Assembly (NCBI RefSeq): GCF_003265345.1
Contig: NZ_QFWW01000024.1
Span: 245,541 to 309,540, forward strand
From: Lentzea terrae
GTDB lineage: Bacteria; Actinomycetota; Actinomycetes; Mycobacteriales; Pseudonocardiaceae
Length of the DNA stretch: 64,000 bases
Direction of reading: 5' to 3'
In this document: positions 31,796 through 40,240 of the stretch, one piece after another
How the letters are laid out: each line of letters starts with the position of its first letter
Numbering within the stretch: position 1 is the first letter of the stretch
The notes under the pieces: model-generated
The model's input: the letters and a program-made list of their open reading frames with translations, nothing else
The model's database searches: none
What the model was told of the DNA's origin: nothing
Position numbers and translations under genes: made by a program

Positions 31796-33238
31796 ATGCG
31801 TTCAACCACAACCTTCATCGCGGCCGTTCTCGTTGCCGCAACAGCCGTTCCCGCCCACGCCGCGGGGACCACCGTCATCCGCACCGACGCGGGATTCGTG
31901 TCGGGAAGCATCAGCAACGCCCAGCGCTCCTTCCAGGGCATCCCGTTCGCCGCGCCGCCGACCGGGGACGACCGCTGGCGCGATCCGCAACCCGTGCAGC
32001 CGTGGCACGGCGTCCGCAAAGCCACCGAGCCCGGCCCGAGGTGCGCGCAGGACGCCGGGCTCGGCAGTCCGGCCAGTGACGCCGAGGACTGCCTCTACCT
32101 CAACGTCACCACGCCGCCGGGCGCCAGGAACCGGCCGGTCCTGGTCTGGATCCACGGCGGCAGCTTCACCAGTGGCGCCGGGTCCGACTACGGCGTGGAC
32201 CAGTTGGTGCGCAAGGGTTCCGTCGTCGTCACGAGCAACTACCGGCTCGGCGCGTTCGGATACTTCGGGTTCCCAGGACTCGCCGGCTCGGGCGCGTTCG
32301 GGCTGAAGGACCAGCAAAAGGCACTCGAGTGGGTGCAGCGCAACATCCGGCAGTTCGGCGGAAACCCGCACAACGTCACGCTGTTCGGCGCGTCGGCGGG
32401 CGGGCTGTCGACGTGCGCGCAGCTGACGTCACCCGACACGCGCGCCCTGTTCCACCAGGCGATCATCCAGAGTGGACCGTGCCAGCTCGGCATCCCGGCC
32501 GGGGAGAACCAGGTCTACCACCCGTGGGCGAAACGCGAGGACGTCGAGCAAGCCGGCGCGAACGCACCGCACGGCTGCACCGACCTGACGTGCCTTCGCC
32601 GACTCCCCGTCCAAGAGGTCAAGAAGCTCACGCCGCTGTTCAGCCGGCCCGCGTACGGCACGGAAGCGTTGCCGGAAAACCCGATCAAGGCGCTGCAACA
32701 CGGCCGGTTCCACAAGATCCCTGTGCTCGCCGGTACAACACGAGACGAACTGACGGTGTTCGTGGCGATGTACTACCCGCAGCTCGACGCCGGCGGCTAC
32801 GAACAGGTCCTCGTCGAGAGCTTCGGAGCGGCCAAGGCGAAGCGGGTCCTGGAGCACTACCCGCCGAAGGGCGGCGACGAACGAGTGCAGCTCTCGACCG
32901 CGCTCACCGCGATGACATCGGCTTGCACGACCGAAGAGCTGCGAGCCCAAACGAACGCGTACGGCTACGAGTTCGCGGAGCCGAAGCCGCCGATGATCTT
33001 CCCGGACCTGCCGGAGTTCCCGTACGGCGCCTACCACGGCTCGGAGCTGCCGTTCCTGCTCAGGTACGGCAACACCACGCTGACGGACGCGCAGCAGCAG
33101 CTGTCGGACGAGATGGTCGGGGCCTGGACCAGGTTCGCGCAGACCGGACGTCCCGGCTGGGCACGGCACGACGTCCGGACGTTCGCGACCGAGCCGGTCG
33201 CACCGGCGGACCACCGGTGCGACCTCTGGGCGAGCTAG
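31796..33238 (+). CDS. Secreted type B carboxylesterase
   Basis: The 480-residue protein starts at ATG 31796 with a signal peptide (MRSTTTFIAAVLVAATAVPAHA). It is a full carboxylesterase type B enzyme: EDCLYLNVTTP, the oxyanion-hole WIHGGSF, nucleophile elbow FGASAGG (about 199), acid Glu in TTRDELTVF (about 318) and His in YHGSELPF (about 415). It hydrolyses an ester outside the cell; the substrate is unknown. It is coupled to the upstream BASS transporter. Confidence 0.93.
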   Translation: MRSTTTFIAAVLVAATAVPAHAAGTTVIRTDAGFVSGSISNAQRSFQGIPFAAPPTGDDRWRDPQPVQPWHGVRKATEPGPRCAQDAGLGSPASDAEDCLYLNVTTPPGARNRPVLVWIHGGSFTSGAGSDYGVDQLVRKGSVVVTSNYRLGAFGYFGFPGLAGSGAFGLKDQQKALEWVQRNIRQFGGNPHNVTLFGASAGGLSTCAQLTSPDTRALFHQAIIQSGPCQLGIPAGENQVYHPWAKREDVEQAGANAPHGCTDLTCLRRLPVQEVKKLTPLFSRPAYGTEALPENPIKALQHGRFHKIPVLAGTTRDELTVFVAMYYPQLDAGGYEQVLVESFGAAKAKRVLEHYPPKGGDERVQLSTALTAMTSACTTEELRAQTNAYGYEFAEPKPPMIFPDLPEFPYGAYHGSELPFLLRYGNTTLTDAQQQLSDEMVGAWTRFAQTGRPGWARHDVRTFATEPVAPADHRCDLWAS

Positions 33239-33247
33239 CGTAGGTGT

Positions 33248-33991
33248 GTGTTGTTCCGGTTGCTGGAGACCGCCGTCCGCGTCGAACCGCTGGAGGGGGA
33301 GGGCCTCACCAACGTCCTGCACCTCGTGACGCTGGCCGACGGGCGCAAAGCCGTGCTCCGGCAACCGAAAGTGGCGCGCGACCTGCCGAAGTTCGTGGTG
33401 CCGGGCGCACCGGCGATCCTCGCCCACAACGCGCGTGGCGACGTGCTGGTCGAGTACGTCGAGGGCAGGACGCTCGCGGACGCGCTACCGGTGTCCGACG
33501 AGGTCTGGGCGCGCATCGGCCGGGCGTTCCGCGTGATCCACCAGATCGGTCTGCTGCACAACGACGTGAACCTCCACAACATCATCGTGAGCGAGCACCG
33601 CGCCACGTTGATCGACTGGGACGGCCCGTCGCAGGGCAACCCGCTCGACGAGCTGGCGGCGTTCGAGGAGCACCTGTACCTGCACGGAACCCTGCTGCCG
33701 CAGGCGTTCTGGGTCGGCTACGGCCACACTCCCGACCCGAACCTGTTGCGCGTGCACCGGATCGCGGGCTGCATCGGGTGGCTCGCCAGTGAGGACTGGC
33801 GGGAGTGGGAAGACGACGGCGCACTGCCGGAACGGAAGAAGACGATGGTCCGGAACTGGCGGCGACTCCTCGCGGAGTGGCTCGCCGACCAGTTCCGGAC
33901 CGAGTACCTAGCGACTGAGGTTGCGGTACTTCAGCACGGACAGCGGCCAGAAGATCGCCACGAACACCGCGGGCCACAGCACCGCCAGTAG
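33248..33991 (+). CDS. Kinase-like (aminoglycoside/choline phosphotransferase fold) protein
   Basis: The 247-residue protein starts at GTG 33248. It shows a reduced protein-kinase-like fold: a VLRQPKVAR lysine strand, a LVEYVEGRTLADAL hinge, the catalytic loop HNDVNLHNIIV (HxDxxxxN) near residue 113 and the metal motif LIDWDGP near 132. Such small kinases phosphorylate metabolites or antibiotics; the substrate is not evident. The last 28 codons overlap the convergent ABC permease by 84 bp and read like antisense. The true stop may nevertheless be this one, since no earlier in-frame stop exists. Confidence 0.8.
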   Translation: MLFRLLETAVRVEPLEGEGLTNVLHLVTLADGRKAVLRQPKVARDLPKFVVPGAPAILAHNARGDVLVEYVEGRTLADALPVSDEVWARIGRAFRVIHQIGLLHNDVNLHNIIVSEHRATLIDWDGPSQGNPLDELAAFEEHLYLHGTLLPQAFWVGYGHTPDPNLLRVHRIAGCIGWLASEDWREWEDDGALPERKKTMVRNWRRLLAEWLADQFRTEYLATEVAVLQHGQRPEDRHEHRGPQHRQ

Positions 33992-34705
33992 CAGCGAGTT
34001 CTGCGCCGCCCACGAGTCGCCGCCGACACCGGGGTTGCCGAACAGCTCCCGTGCCGCCGCCACCGTCGACGACAGCGGGTTCCACTCGGACACCGCCCGC
34101 AGCCAGCCCGGCATCAGCTCCGGCGAGACGAACGTGTTCGCGAACATCGTCAGCGGGAACAGGAACATCCAGGACGCCTGCGCTGCCTCGGGTTTCACCA
34201 GCAGGCCCAGGTAGATGCCCACCCACACCAGTGCGAACCGCAGCCAGAGGAACAGCGCGAACGCGACCATCGCGTTGAACAGCCCGTCGTGGAACGACCA
34301 GCCGATCACGAGACCGCACAACGCCAGCACCAGCAGCTCCAGTGAGGAGTTGACCAGGTCGGCGATGCTGCGCCCGGCCACCACGCCGGTCTGCGACATC
34401 GGCGAGGCGCGGAACCGGTCGGTCACGCCGCGGTCGGCGTCCATCGACACCATCATCAGCGTGGTGCCGACGCCGAACGCGATGGTCTGGCCGAACATGC
34501 CCGGCAGCAGGAACTCGATGTAGTCACCGCCGCCGAAGACGTTCATCGCGCTGCCGAACACCAGCCCGAAGATCAGCACCGAGATGATGGGGTAGGCGAG
34601 GTTCGCGAACACCCTGACCGGTTCGCGCAGCCAGTGGATCAGGTCGCGCTTGGCCACGACCCACGAGTCCACCAGGGCGAACTTGACCGTTGTTGCGCTG
34701 CTCAT
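33908..34705 (-). CDS. ABC-2 type exporter permease (DrrB-like)
   Basis: The 265-residue protein has six membrane segments and the ABC-2 family pattern: REPVRVFANLAYPIISVLIFGLVFG, DRGVTDRFRASPMSQTGVVAGRSIAD (coupling helix) and FVSPELMPGWLRAVSEWNPLSSTVAAARELF, as in daunorubicin-resistance DrrB. It forms the membrane part of a drug or lipid exporter with the ATPase encoded immediately upstream (ATGA overlap). Confidence 0.92.
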   Translation of the reverse strand: MSSATTVKFALVDSWVVAKRDLIHWLREPVRVFANLAYPIISVLIFGLVFGSAMNVFGGGDYIEFLLPGMFGQTIAFGVGTTLMMVSMDADRGVTDRFRASPMSQTGVVAGRSIADLVNSSLELLVLALCGLVIGWSFHDGLFNAMVAFALFLWLRFALVWVGIYLGLLVKPEAAQASWMFLFPLTMFANTFVSPELMPGWLRAVSEWNPLSSTVAAARELFGNPGVGGDSWAAQNSLLLAVLWPAVFVAIFWPLSVLKYRNLSR

Positions 34706-35649
34706 GCCCGCACCTCCGCCTTGTGACCCGTGATCGCCAGGAAGACCTCGTCCAGCGTCGGCCGCCGCAACGCGATGTCCTCCGCCTCCACTCCCTTGGC
34801 GGCCAGCGCCGACGTCACCCGCGTCAGCGCGGCCACCCGGTCGACCACCGCCGCGCTCACCCGGAACCCGTCGGAGTCCACCTCGGCGTCCGGCCCGAGC
34901 ACGTCCCGCACGACCGGCAGCTCCTCCGCGGTCCGCACCACGACCTCGATCCGGTCGCCGCCGAGCTTGGACTTGAGCTGGTCCGGCGTCCCCTGCGCGG
35001 CCACCTTGCCGGTGTCCAGCACGACGATCTGGTCGGCCAGCTGGTCGGCCTCGTCGAGGTACTGGGTGGTGAGCAGCACCGTCGTCCCCTCAGCGACGAC
35101 CCGCTTCACCTCCCGCCACACCTCGCCGCGGTTGCGCGGGTCGAGGCCGGTCGTCGGCTCGTCCAGGAACAGCACCGACGGCCGCATGATGAAGCTCGAC
35201 GCGAGGTCCAGGCGCCGCCGCATGCCACCCGAGTAGTGCTTGGCCCGCTTGTCCGCCGCGTCGGTCAGCCCGAACTGCTCCAGCAGCTCGTCGGCCCTGG
35301 CCGACGCCTGGCGCTTCGAGAGGTGGTAGAGCCGCCCCCACATCACCAGGTTCTCCTTGCCGGTCAGCACGTCGTCCACCGTCGACTGCTGGCCGTTCAA
35401 CGCCACCTGTCGGCGCACCCGGGGCGCCTCCCGTGCCACGTCGAAGCCCGCCACCTCCGCCCGGCCGCCGTCCAGCCGCAGCAACGTGGCCAGGATGCGC
35501 ACCGCCGTCGTCTTGCCCGCGCCGTTGGGCCCGAGCAGCCCGCACACCGTTCCCGCCGGTACGGCCAGGTCCACCCCGTCCAGCGCCGGTTTCTTGTCGA
35601 ACCTCTTCCGCAGGCCTTCCGCGAGCACCGCGTGTCCCACGACTTTCAC
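34702..35649 (-). CDS. DrrA-like ABC exporter ATP-binding protein
   Basis: The 315-residue protein contains Walker A GPNGAGKTTAVRIL (about 39-52), the Q-loop, signature YSGGMRRRLDLASS, Walker B VLFLDEPTTGLDPRNR and a DrrA-type C-terminal extension (about 225-315) with AVVDRVAALTRVTSAL. It powers the DrrB-like permease. The pair diverges from a TetR regulator and would export a toxic small molecule. The family is daunorubicin-resistance-like; no biosynthetic cluster is nearby. Confidence 0.93.
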   Translation of the reverse strand: MKVVGHAVLAEGLRKRFDKKPALDGVDLAVPAGTVCGLLGPNGAGKTTAVRILATLLRLDGGRAEVAGFDVAREAPRVRRQVALNGQQSTVDDVLTGKENLVMWGRLYHLSKRQASARADELLEQFGLTDAADKRAKHYSGGMRRRLDLASSFIMRPSVLFLDEPTTGLDPRNRGEVWREVKRVVAEGTTVLLTTQYLDEADQLADQIVVLDTGKVAAQGTPDQLKSKLGGDRIEVVVRTAEELPVVRDVLGPDAEVDSDGFRVSAAVVDRVAALTRVTSALAAKGVEAEDIALRRPTLDEVFLAITGHKAEVRA

Positions 35650-35668
35650 CCCCGTGGCTTAACTGCTT

Positions 35669-35697
35669 ACGTTGTACGCTAGGTGTACGTTGTACAC
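35669..35697. promoter_or_regulatory. TetR operator in the drrAB-tetR divergon
   Basis: A perfect inverted repeat, GTGTAC-gtt-GTACAC (35683-35697), overlaps a direct repeat of ACGTTGTAC (35669-35677 and 35687-35695) with an 18-bp period. This suggests two adjacent repressor dimers. It lies between the ATPase start (35649) and the tetR start (35743). Confidence 0.7.
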
Positions 35698-35742
35698 GGT
35701 TTTAGGATTCACATGCAAGCGAGAGGTGAAAGAGGGGGCTTG

Positions 35743-36495
35743 GTGAAGCAGAGCGACCGGGACCGGGCTGTCCGCCTGCTGTGGGACCCGCCGGCTGAGT
35801 CGTCCAGAGGGCCCAAAGCCGCGCTCAGCCAGTCGCGGGTGGTCGAGGCGGCCATGAAGGTGGCCGACGCCGAGGGCGTCGAGGCGCTCACCATGCGCCG
35901 GGTCGCCGAGACGCTGGGCAGCACCGCGATGGCGCTCTACCGGCACGTGCCCGGCAAGTCCGAGCTGCTGGACCTCATGGTCGACGCGGCGTGGGGTGAG
36001 ACCGAGCGCGCGCCGAAGGGGCCGTGGCGCGAGGGCCTGGAGTTCTACGCGCGCCAGCTGTGGCAGATGTACCGCGCGCACCCGTGGATCCTGCAGCTCC
36101 CGCACGCACGCCGGACGCCGGGCCCGCGGACGATGGCGAGCTTCGACTCCGCCCTCGCCGTGGTCTCCGACCTGGGGCTGAGCGCGGAGGAGATGGTCGC
36201 CGTGGTCACGGCGGTCGGCCACTTCGTCGACGGCGTCGGCCGGACGATGGCGGACCGGGTGAAGGCGGAACGCGAGACGGGCGTGTCCGAGGAGGCCTGG
36301 TGGGACGGGCAGGACGCGCTCTGGGCGCACTTCACCCCCGACCGGCTGCCGATGATGGTGCACGTGTGGAACTCGGGGGGCTACGAGCGGCCGCTCGACG
36401 AGTTCGAGTTCGGTCTCGCACGGGTGCTGGACGGCCTCGCCGTGTTCATCGAAGCCGAGGAACGACCGGCAGTTCGTCGAGAGACGTGCCTGTAG
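35743..36495 (+). CDS. TetR-family regulator of the DrrAB-like exporter
   Basis: The protein has 250 residues from GTG 35743, which has GAGGGGG upstream; ATG 35713 is an alternative start. The helix-turn-helix (about 28-75) reads SQSRVVEAAMKVADAEGVEALTMRRVAETLGSTAMALYRHVPGKSELLDLMVDAAW. A TetR_C-type ligand domain follows (about 90-235). The divergent position, and the palindromes between it and the exporter genes, indicate it represses them until the drug binds. Confidence 0.9.
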   Translation: MKQSDRDRAVRLLWDPPAESSRGPKAALSQSRVVEAAMKVADAEGVEALTMRRVAETLGSTAMALYRHVPGKSELLDLMVDAAWGETERAPKGPWREGLEFYARQLWQMYRAHPWILQLPHARRTPGPRTMASFDSALAVVSDLGLSAEEMVAVVTAVGHFVDGVGRTMADRVKAERETGVSEEAWWDGQDALWAHFTPDRLPMMVHVWNSGGYERPLDEFEFGLARVLDGLAVFIEAEERPAVRRETCL

Positions 36496-36562
36496 CCATT
36501 CAAGACACCTTGAGTCGTCCGATCGAGTGAAAAGCGCTGCTCAGGCCACCCCTGAACGGTAG

Positions 36563-36590
36563 TTGCACGGTTACGTAATGCCATTGTTAT
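36563..36590 (+). promoter_or_regulatory. Possible sigma-70-type promoter before the anti-sigma gene
   Basis: TTGCAC (36563-36568) and TGTTAT (36585-36590) are separated by 16 bp in an unusually AT-rich stretch of the 207-bp gap between tetR and the anti-sigma factor gene. The rest of the gap shows nothing recognisable. Confidence 0.3.
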
Positions 36591-36702
36591 GAGCAATCAG
36601 AATGAACTCGTTCGCGAGCTGAACCGACCACTCCTATCTGCCCGTTTTCACTTGTGACACCGTTTCGCCGCGGGGGTCGAATCGGGACGACGAGGAGGTC
36701 GT

Positions 36703-37467
36703 ATGACAGCTGGCGCGCACGACGCGGTCACCCTTGGCTGCTACGCGCTCGGCGTTCTGGACGCGCATGAGAGTCATGGCGTGGAGCAGCACCTGATGGG
36801 CTGTCCGTCCTGCCGTGCGCAGGTCGCCGACTTCCACAAGATCCGCATGGTGCTCGACGAGGTGCCCCGTGAGGCGTTCCTGCACGAGCTCGAGGACGAC
36901 CTGCCCAAGCCGTCGGACCTGCTGTTGCAGCGCACGCTGCGGCAGATCCGGAACGAGTCCGCCATCCCGCAGCCGCGGGTGTCGGACCCGAAGCCGAGAG
37001 CCAGTCCGCAGCCGGTGGAGGAGTTCTCCGAACCGCAGCACGCCAAGCCCCGGCGCTGGCCGGGCTATCTCGCCGCCGCGGCAGTCGCCGCGGTGGTCGC
37101 GTTCGGGGGCGCTGCGGTGTTCATGCAGAGTCAGGCACCTGGATCGAGCACGACGGCCACTCCCTACACGGGCGAGGCGACGGTCGGCGGGATCAAGATG
37201 GTGGCGGAGATGACGCAGTCATCGCAGGACCGCTACCTGCTCAAGGCCGAGATCAGTGGCCTGCCGGCCGCGCAGAAGTGCAAGCTGATCGTGGTCGGGG
37301 TCGATGGCTCGAAGACCGAGGCGGACTCCTGGACCTCGTCCGAGAAGGCCAGGGTCGAGGGTGCCAAGCGATCGGGCATCGTGAGTGTCTCGCCGGAGAA
37401 GGTGAAGTCGGTCGTGGTCGAGAACGCAGAGGGCAAGACGTTCGTGGCGACGAACCTGCAGAAGTAG
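36703..37467 (+). CDS. Membrane-anchored zinc-finger anti-sigma factor
   Basis: The 254-residue protein has an N-terminal anti-sigma zinc domain with the pattern HESHGVEQHLMGCPSCRAQV (about 24-43, His-x3-Cys-x2-Cys). A linker, one membrane helix (YLAAAAVAAVVAFGGAAVFM, about 122-141) and an extracellular RskA-like C-terminal domain (about 150-254) follow. It should hold an ECF sigma factor at the membrane. No sigma gene is adjacent, so the partner is elsewhere. A GGAGG ribosome site precedes ATG 36703. Confidence 0.88.
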   Translation: MTAGAHDAVTLGCYALGVLDAHESHGVEQHLMGCPSCRAQVADFHKIRMVLDEVPREAFLHELEDDLPKPSDLLLQRTLRQIRNESAIPQPRVSDPKPRASPQPVEEFSEPQHAKPRRWPGYLAAAAVAAVVAFGGAAVFMQSQAPGSSTTATPYTGEATVGGIKMVAEMTQSSQDRYLLKAEISGLPAAQKCKLIVVGVDGSKTEADSWTSSEKARVEGAKRSGIVSVSPEKVKSVVVENAEGKTFVATNLQK

Positions 37468-37478
37468 GGGCAGAACGG

Positions 37479-37516
37479 AAGAAGGGCCCGGATTCCGCGG
37501 AATCCGGGCCCTTCTT
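37479..37516. terminator. Bidirectional terminator, 38-bp perfect palindrome
   Basis: The sequence beginning AAGAAGGGCCCGGATTCC is a perfect inverted repeat centred on CCGCGG, ending in TTCTT. It lies between the anti-sigma gene stop (37467) and the convergent NicO-like gene stop (37530), so it can end both transcripts. Confidence 0.85.
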
Positions 37517-37529
37517 ACATTGGTGTAAT

Positions 37530-38945
37530 TCAGACGGACTGCAATGTGAGCCAGGCTCCGACCAGCACCACCAGGGTGGCTGTGCCGACGGGTGCGTAAT
37601 GCGAGAGCGCGCGGCTGGCACGGCCGTCCAGGATTTTCTCGACGCGATCACGGGCTTTCACCAGCAGCAGTCCGACCGCGGTGAGCGTGCCGGCCATGCC
37701 GACTCCGTAGCCGAGGACCAGCAGGACGCCGAACCACGTCCGGCCCAGGGCCATCGCCCCGAGGAGCACGACGAGCGCGGAGGGGGACGGGACGAGGCCG
37801 TTGGCCGCGCCCATGCCGATCAGGCTTGCCCGGCTGTACCCGTGACCGTGCCCGGTTCCATGCCCATGACCGTGCCCATGACCGTGTCCGTGGCCATGAC
37901 CGTGCCCGTGCCCGTGCCCGTGCCCGTGTCCAACGCCGGCGAGCGCCGGTTCGCGGGTCAGGGCCGAGCGCAGCAGCATCACGCCGATGACGGTGATGAG
38001 CACGCCGCTCACGAGACCGAGCCAGCGCAGCACCTGCTCGCCGGCCAACGCCGACGAAGCGCTGATGACCAGGCCGAGGACCAGCACGCCACCGGTGTGC
38101 GTGGCCGTGACCGAGGCGCCGACGATGAACGCGTCCTTCGGCGTGCCCTGGCGACCCGCGAGGTAGGCGGCGATGAGCGTCTTGCCGTGGCCGGGCAACG
38201 CCGCGTGCGACGCGCCGAGCAGCAACGACAGCAGCAACGCCAAAAACCCCAGCCACGGCGTGAGGTCGTCGCTGCCCAGGATGTCGTTCAGGGCAGCCGC
38301 GGTGACGCTCAACGACTGGATGGGGGAGCCTGAGGCCTGCTTCGGCTCGGAGCCGGTGCCGGGTGCGGCGTTGAAGGTGACCGCGCGGACGTCGAGAGGG
38401 TTGCTGAGCAGGTCCTCCGGGTAGGTCCGGAGCTCGTTGCTGATGCTCTCGGTCGGTACGGAGGAGTCGGTCAGCTTGATGCCGGTGCCGGCCGCGGTGA
38501 TCTCCCGCCAGCCCACGCGGTCGACGTTGGACTCGTCGCGGAACTGCAGCTGGGCCGGCCGGTCGAGGTCCACCTTGGCGGTGAACTCGCAGACCAGGCG
38601 GGTCGTGAGGAGATCCGCCTGGCCTGTTGGGTGTTCTTTGGTGGAACTGGCGAGCGTCCAGGTGATCCTGCGCCCGTCCACTGTGGACTGGTCGGTGCTG
38701 CCGACCTCGTCGCACCACTGCTTCGCGTCCCTGGCCTTCAGGTTCTCCTGCAGCGTCGGGATCTCCGCCACGTCGACGACGGATCTGAGGTCGATGCGGT
38801 CCGGGTGCAGGTGCAGGCCGTGGTAGTGGTTGACGCTGAAGTTGCCCAGCGGGTGTGCGGACGCTTCGCCGTTGATGAAGAAGATGCCCGCCAGCAGGAG
38901 GGCGACGACCAGAACGGGCCGCACGACCCAGCTGGACAGGCTCAC
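37530..38945 (-). CDS. NicO/HupE-type nickel/cobalt transporter-like membrane protein with His-rich loop
   Basis: The 471-residue protein starts at GTG 38945, which overlaps the TPR gene stop (GTGA). A signal/first helix (SWVVRPVLVVALLLAGIFFINGEASA) leads to a roughly 210-residue extracellular domain. A NicO-like membrane core of about six helices follows: LGASHAALPGHGKTLIAAYLAGRQGTPKDAFIVGASVTATHTGGVLVLGL contains the HxxxxPGHGK and THT motifs of nickel/cobalt permeases. A cytosolic loop carries about fourteen His in Gly-His repeats, a likely metal buffer. It is the last gene of an operon with the aminotransferase, DUF4331 and TPR genes. Metal efflux or uptake is inferred. Confidence 0.85.
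   Translation of the reverse strand: MSLSSWVVRPVLVVALLLAGIFFINGEASAHPLGNFSVNHYHGLHLHPDRIDLRSVVDVAEIPTLQENLKARDAKQWCDEVGSTDQSTVDGRRITWTLASSTKEHPTGQADLLTTRLVCEFTAKVDLDRPAQLQFRDESNVDRVGWREITAAGTGIKLTDSSVPTESISNELRTYPEDLLSNPLDVRAVTFNAAPGTGSEPKQASGSPIQSLSVTAAALNDILGSDDLTPWLGFLALLLSLLLGASHAALPGHGKTLIAAYLAGRQGTPKDAFIVGASVTATHTGGVLVLGLVISASSALAGEQVLRWLGLVSGVLITVIGVMLLRSALTREPALAGVGHGHGHGHGHGHGHGHGHGHGHGHGTGHGHGYSRASLIGMGAANGLVPSPSALVVLLGAMALGRTWFGVLLVLGYGVGMAGTLTAVGLLLVKARDRVEKILDGRASRALSHYAPVGTATLVVLVGAWLTLQSV
37839..37929 (-). repeat. Gly-His codon repeat in the NicO-like gene
   Basis: The region encodes an almost uninterrupted (Gly-His)n run of about fourteen dipeptides with one Thr interruption. 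At its right end (37900-37929) it includes a perfect hexanucleotide tandem array, CCGTGC repeated four to five times, which could change length by slippage without breaking the frame. Confidence 0.85.
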
Positions 38946-40240
38946 CGGCCGCCTCGCAGCTCGGCGAGCTTGCGGCCGGCCTTCAACGACTGCAGCGGGG
39001 AGAAGTTCGAGTTCAGGCGCAACGCCTGCACCAGCGCCTCCTGGGCCTCGGCGACCCGGCCGAGCGCGGCCAGGATCATGCCGCGGTGGTAGGAGAACGT
39101 GGCGTTCTGCCAGCCCAGCGCGTTGGCGCGGTCCGAGTACTCGAGCGCCTCGGCGTCGCGGCCGTTCATGTGCAGCGCCCAGGCCATCGCGTCGGCCACG
39201 AACACGCTCTGCCGGCGGCTCCACTCGGCCTCCGCCCGGCGCAGCGCCTGCATGCCGTCACCGCGGTCGGCGGCGACCAGGGCCGCGGCCAGGTCGTCGG
39301 ACGCGCCCTGCGACTCCATCAGCCGCTGCTGCTCGGTCAGGACGTCGTACTGCCTGGCGGCCTCTTCCGGCTTGCCGTTGGCTTCGAGCAGCTCCGCGTA
39401 CTCCTGCAGGTACTGCGGCAGGGGAGCGCGGGCCACGAGCCTGCGGTAGGTGTCGAGGGCCACCGGGACGTCACCCCGTGCCGCCGCGACCTTGGCCTTG
39501 CCTTGAGTGAGAGTCATGTCGTCTCCTCTCGCCGCCAGTCCCTGCTCGTAGTGCTGAGCGGCTTCGTCGATCCGGTTGTGGTCGAACGCGAGTTCGCCCA
39601 GCCGGTAGCGGCAGAACGCGATCTCCTCGGGCGTCGCGGCAGCGGTCAGTGCGCGCTGCATCGCGGCGCGAGCGCCGTCGACGTCGCCGTGGAGCTCGAG
39701 GTGGAAGGAAGCGCGGGCGAACGATGCCGTGTTGGGCTTGAGGTCCAGCATCTTCTGCGCCGCGTCCTGCGCGCCCGCGTCGTCGCCGAGCTGCGTCAAC
39801 GCGTCGGCCAGCACGCCGTGGGCCTCTGCTGAGGACGGCAGTGCGGCGATGGCCTTCCTGGCCCAGTCGCGGGCCGCGTGGAAGTCGTGCCGGGCGTTGG
39901 CCAGCGTGCCCATGCCGATGGCGGCGAGGCCCGTGTCGCCCGCGTTCTTCAGCGCGCCCTCGGCCTTCGCGTAGTACGCGGGGTCGGCCGTGACGCGCGC
40001 CAGTTCCACATAGGACGAACCCAGCTTGGCCCAGGAGTCCTTGTCCTGGGGCAGGGTGTGCAGTCGCTGCTGCAGCTGGTGCACCACGCGGTGCATCTGG
40101 TTCTGCTGTGCGACAACGGGAACCGGTTCAGGTTGCGCGCCCCCGGCCCTGCTGTCGGCAGGACCGGAGGCGGCTAGGTAGGCAAGCGCCGCGGTGACCA
40201 GGAGAACCACCGCGACGACCTGCCGTTGTTGGTACTTCAC
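38942..40240 (-). CDS. Membrane-anchored TPR protein
   Basis: The 432-residue protein starts at GTG 40240 in a GTGA overlap with the DUF4331 gene. One N-terminal helix (VVAVVLLVTAALAYLAA) anchors a chain of about ten tetratricopeptide repeats, for example AKLGSSYVELARVTADPAYYAKAEGALKNAG, EAHGVLADALTQLGDDAGAQDAAQKMLDLKP and EALEYSDRANALGWQNATFSYHRGMILAALGRVAEAQEALVQAL. It is probably an extracytoplasmic scaffold for its operon partners DUF4331 and the NicO-like protein. No catalytic motif is seen. Confidence 0.88.
   Translation of the reverse strand: MKYQQRQVVAVVLLVTAALAYLAASGPADSRAGGAQPEPVPVVAQQNQMHRVVHQLQQRLHTLPQDKDSWAKLGSSYVELARVTADPAYYAKAEGALKNAGDTGLAAIGMGTLANARHDFHAARDWARKAIAALPSSAEAHGVLADALTQLGDDAGAQDAAQKMLDLKPNTASFARASFHLELHGDVDGARAAMQRALTAAATPEEIAFCRYRLGELAFDHNRIDEAAQHYEQGLAARGDDMTLTQGKAKVAAARGDVPVALDTYRRLVARAPLPQYLQEYAELLEANGKPEEAARQYDVLTEQQRLMESQGASDDLAAALVAADRGDGMQALRRAEAEWSRRQSVFVADAMAWALHMNGRDAEALEYSDRANALGWQNATFSYHRGMILAALGRVAEAQEALVQALRLNSNFSPLQSLKAGRKLAELRGGR

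Noticed and set aside
30623..33238. Single 871-codon plus-strand frame running into the esterase
   Set aside because: The first about 390 codons are an out-of-frame shadow of the BASS gene. The esterase signal peptide defines the real start at 31796.
36589..36657. 22-codon frame (ATG to TGA) upstream of the anti-sigma gene
   Set aside because: It has no ribosome site, overlaps the candidate -10 element, and its coding bias is unlike the surroundings.
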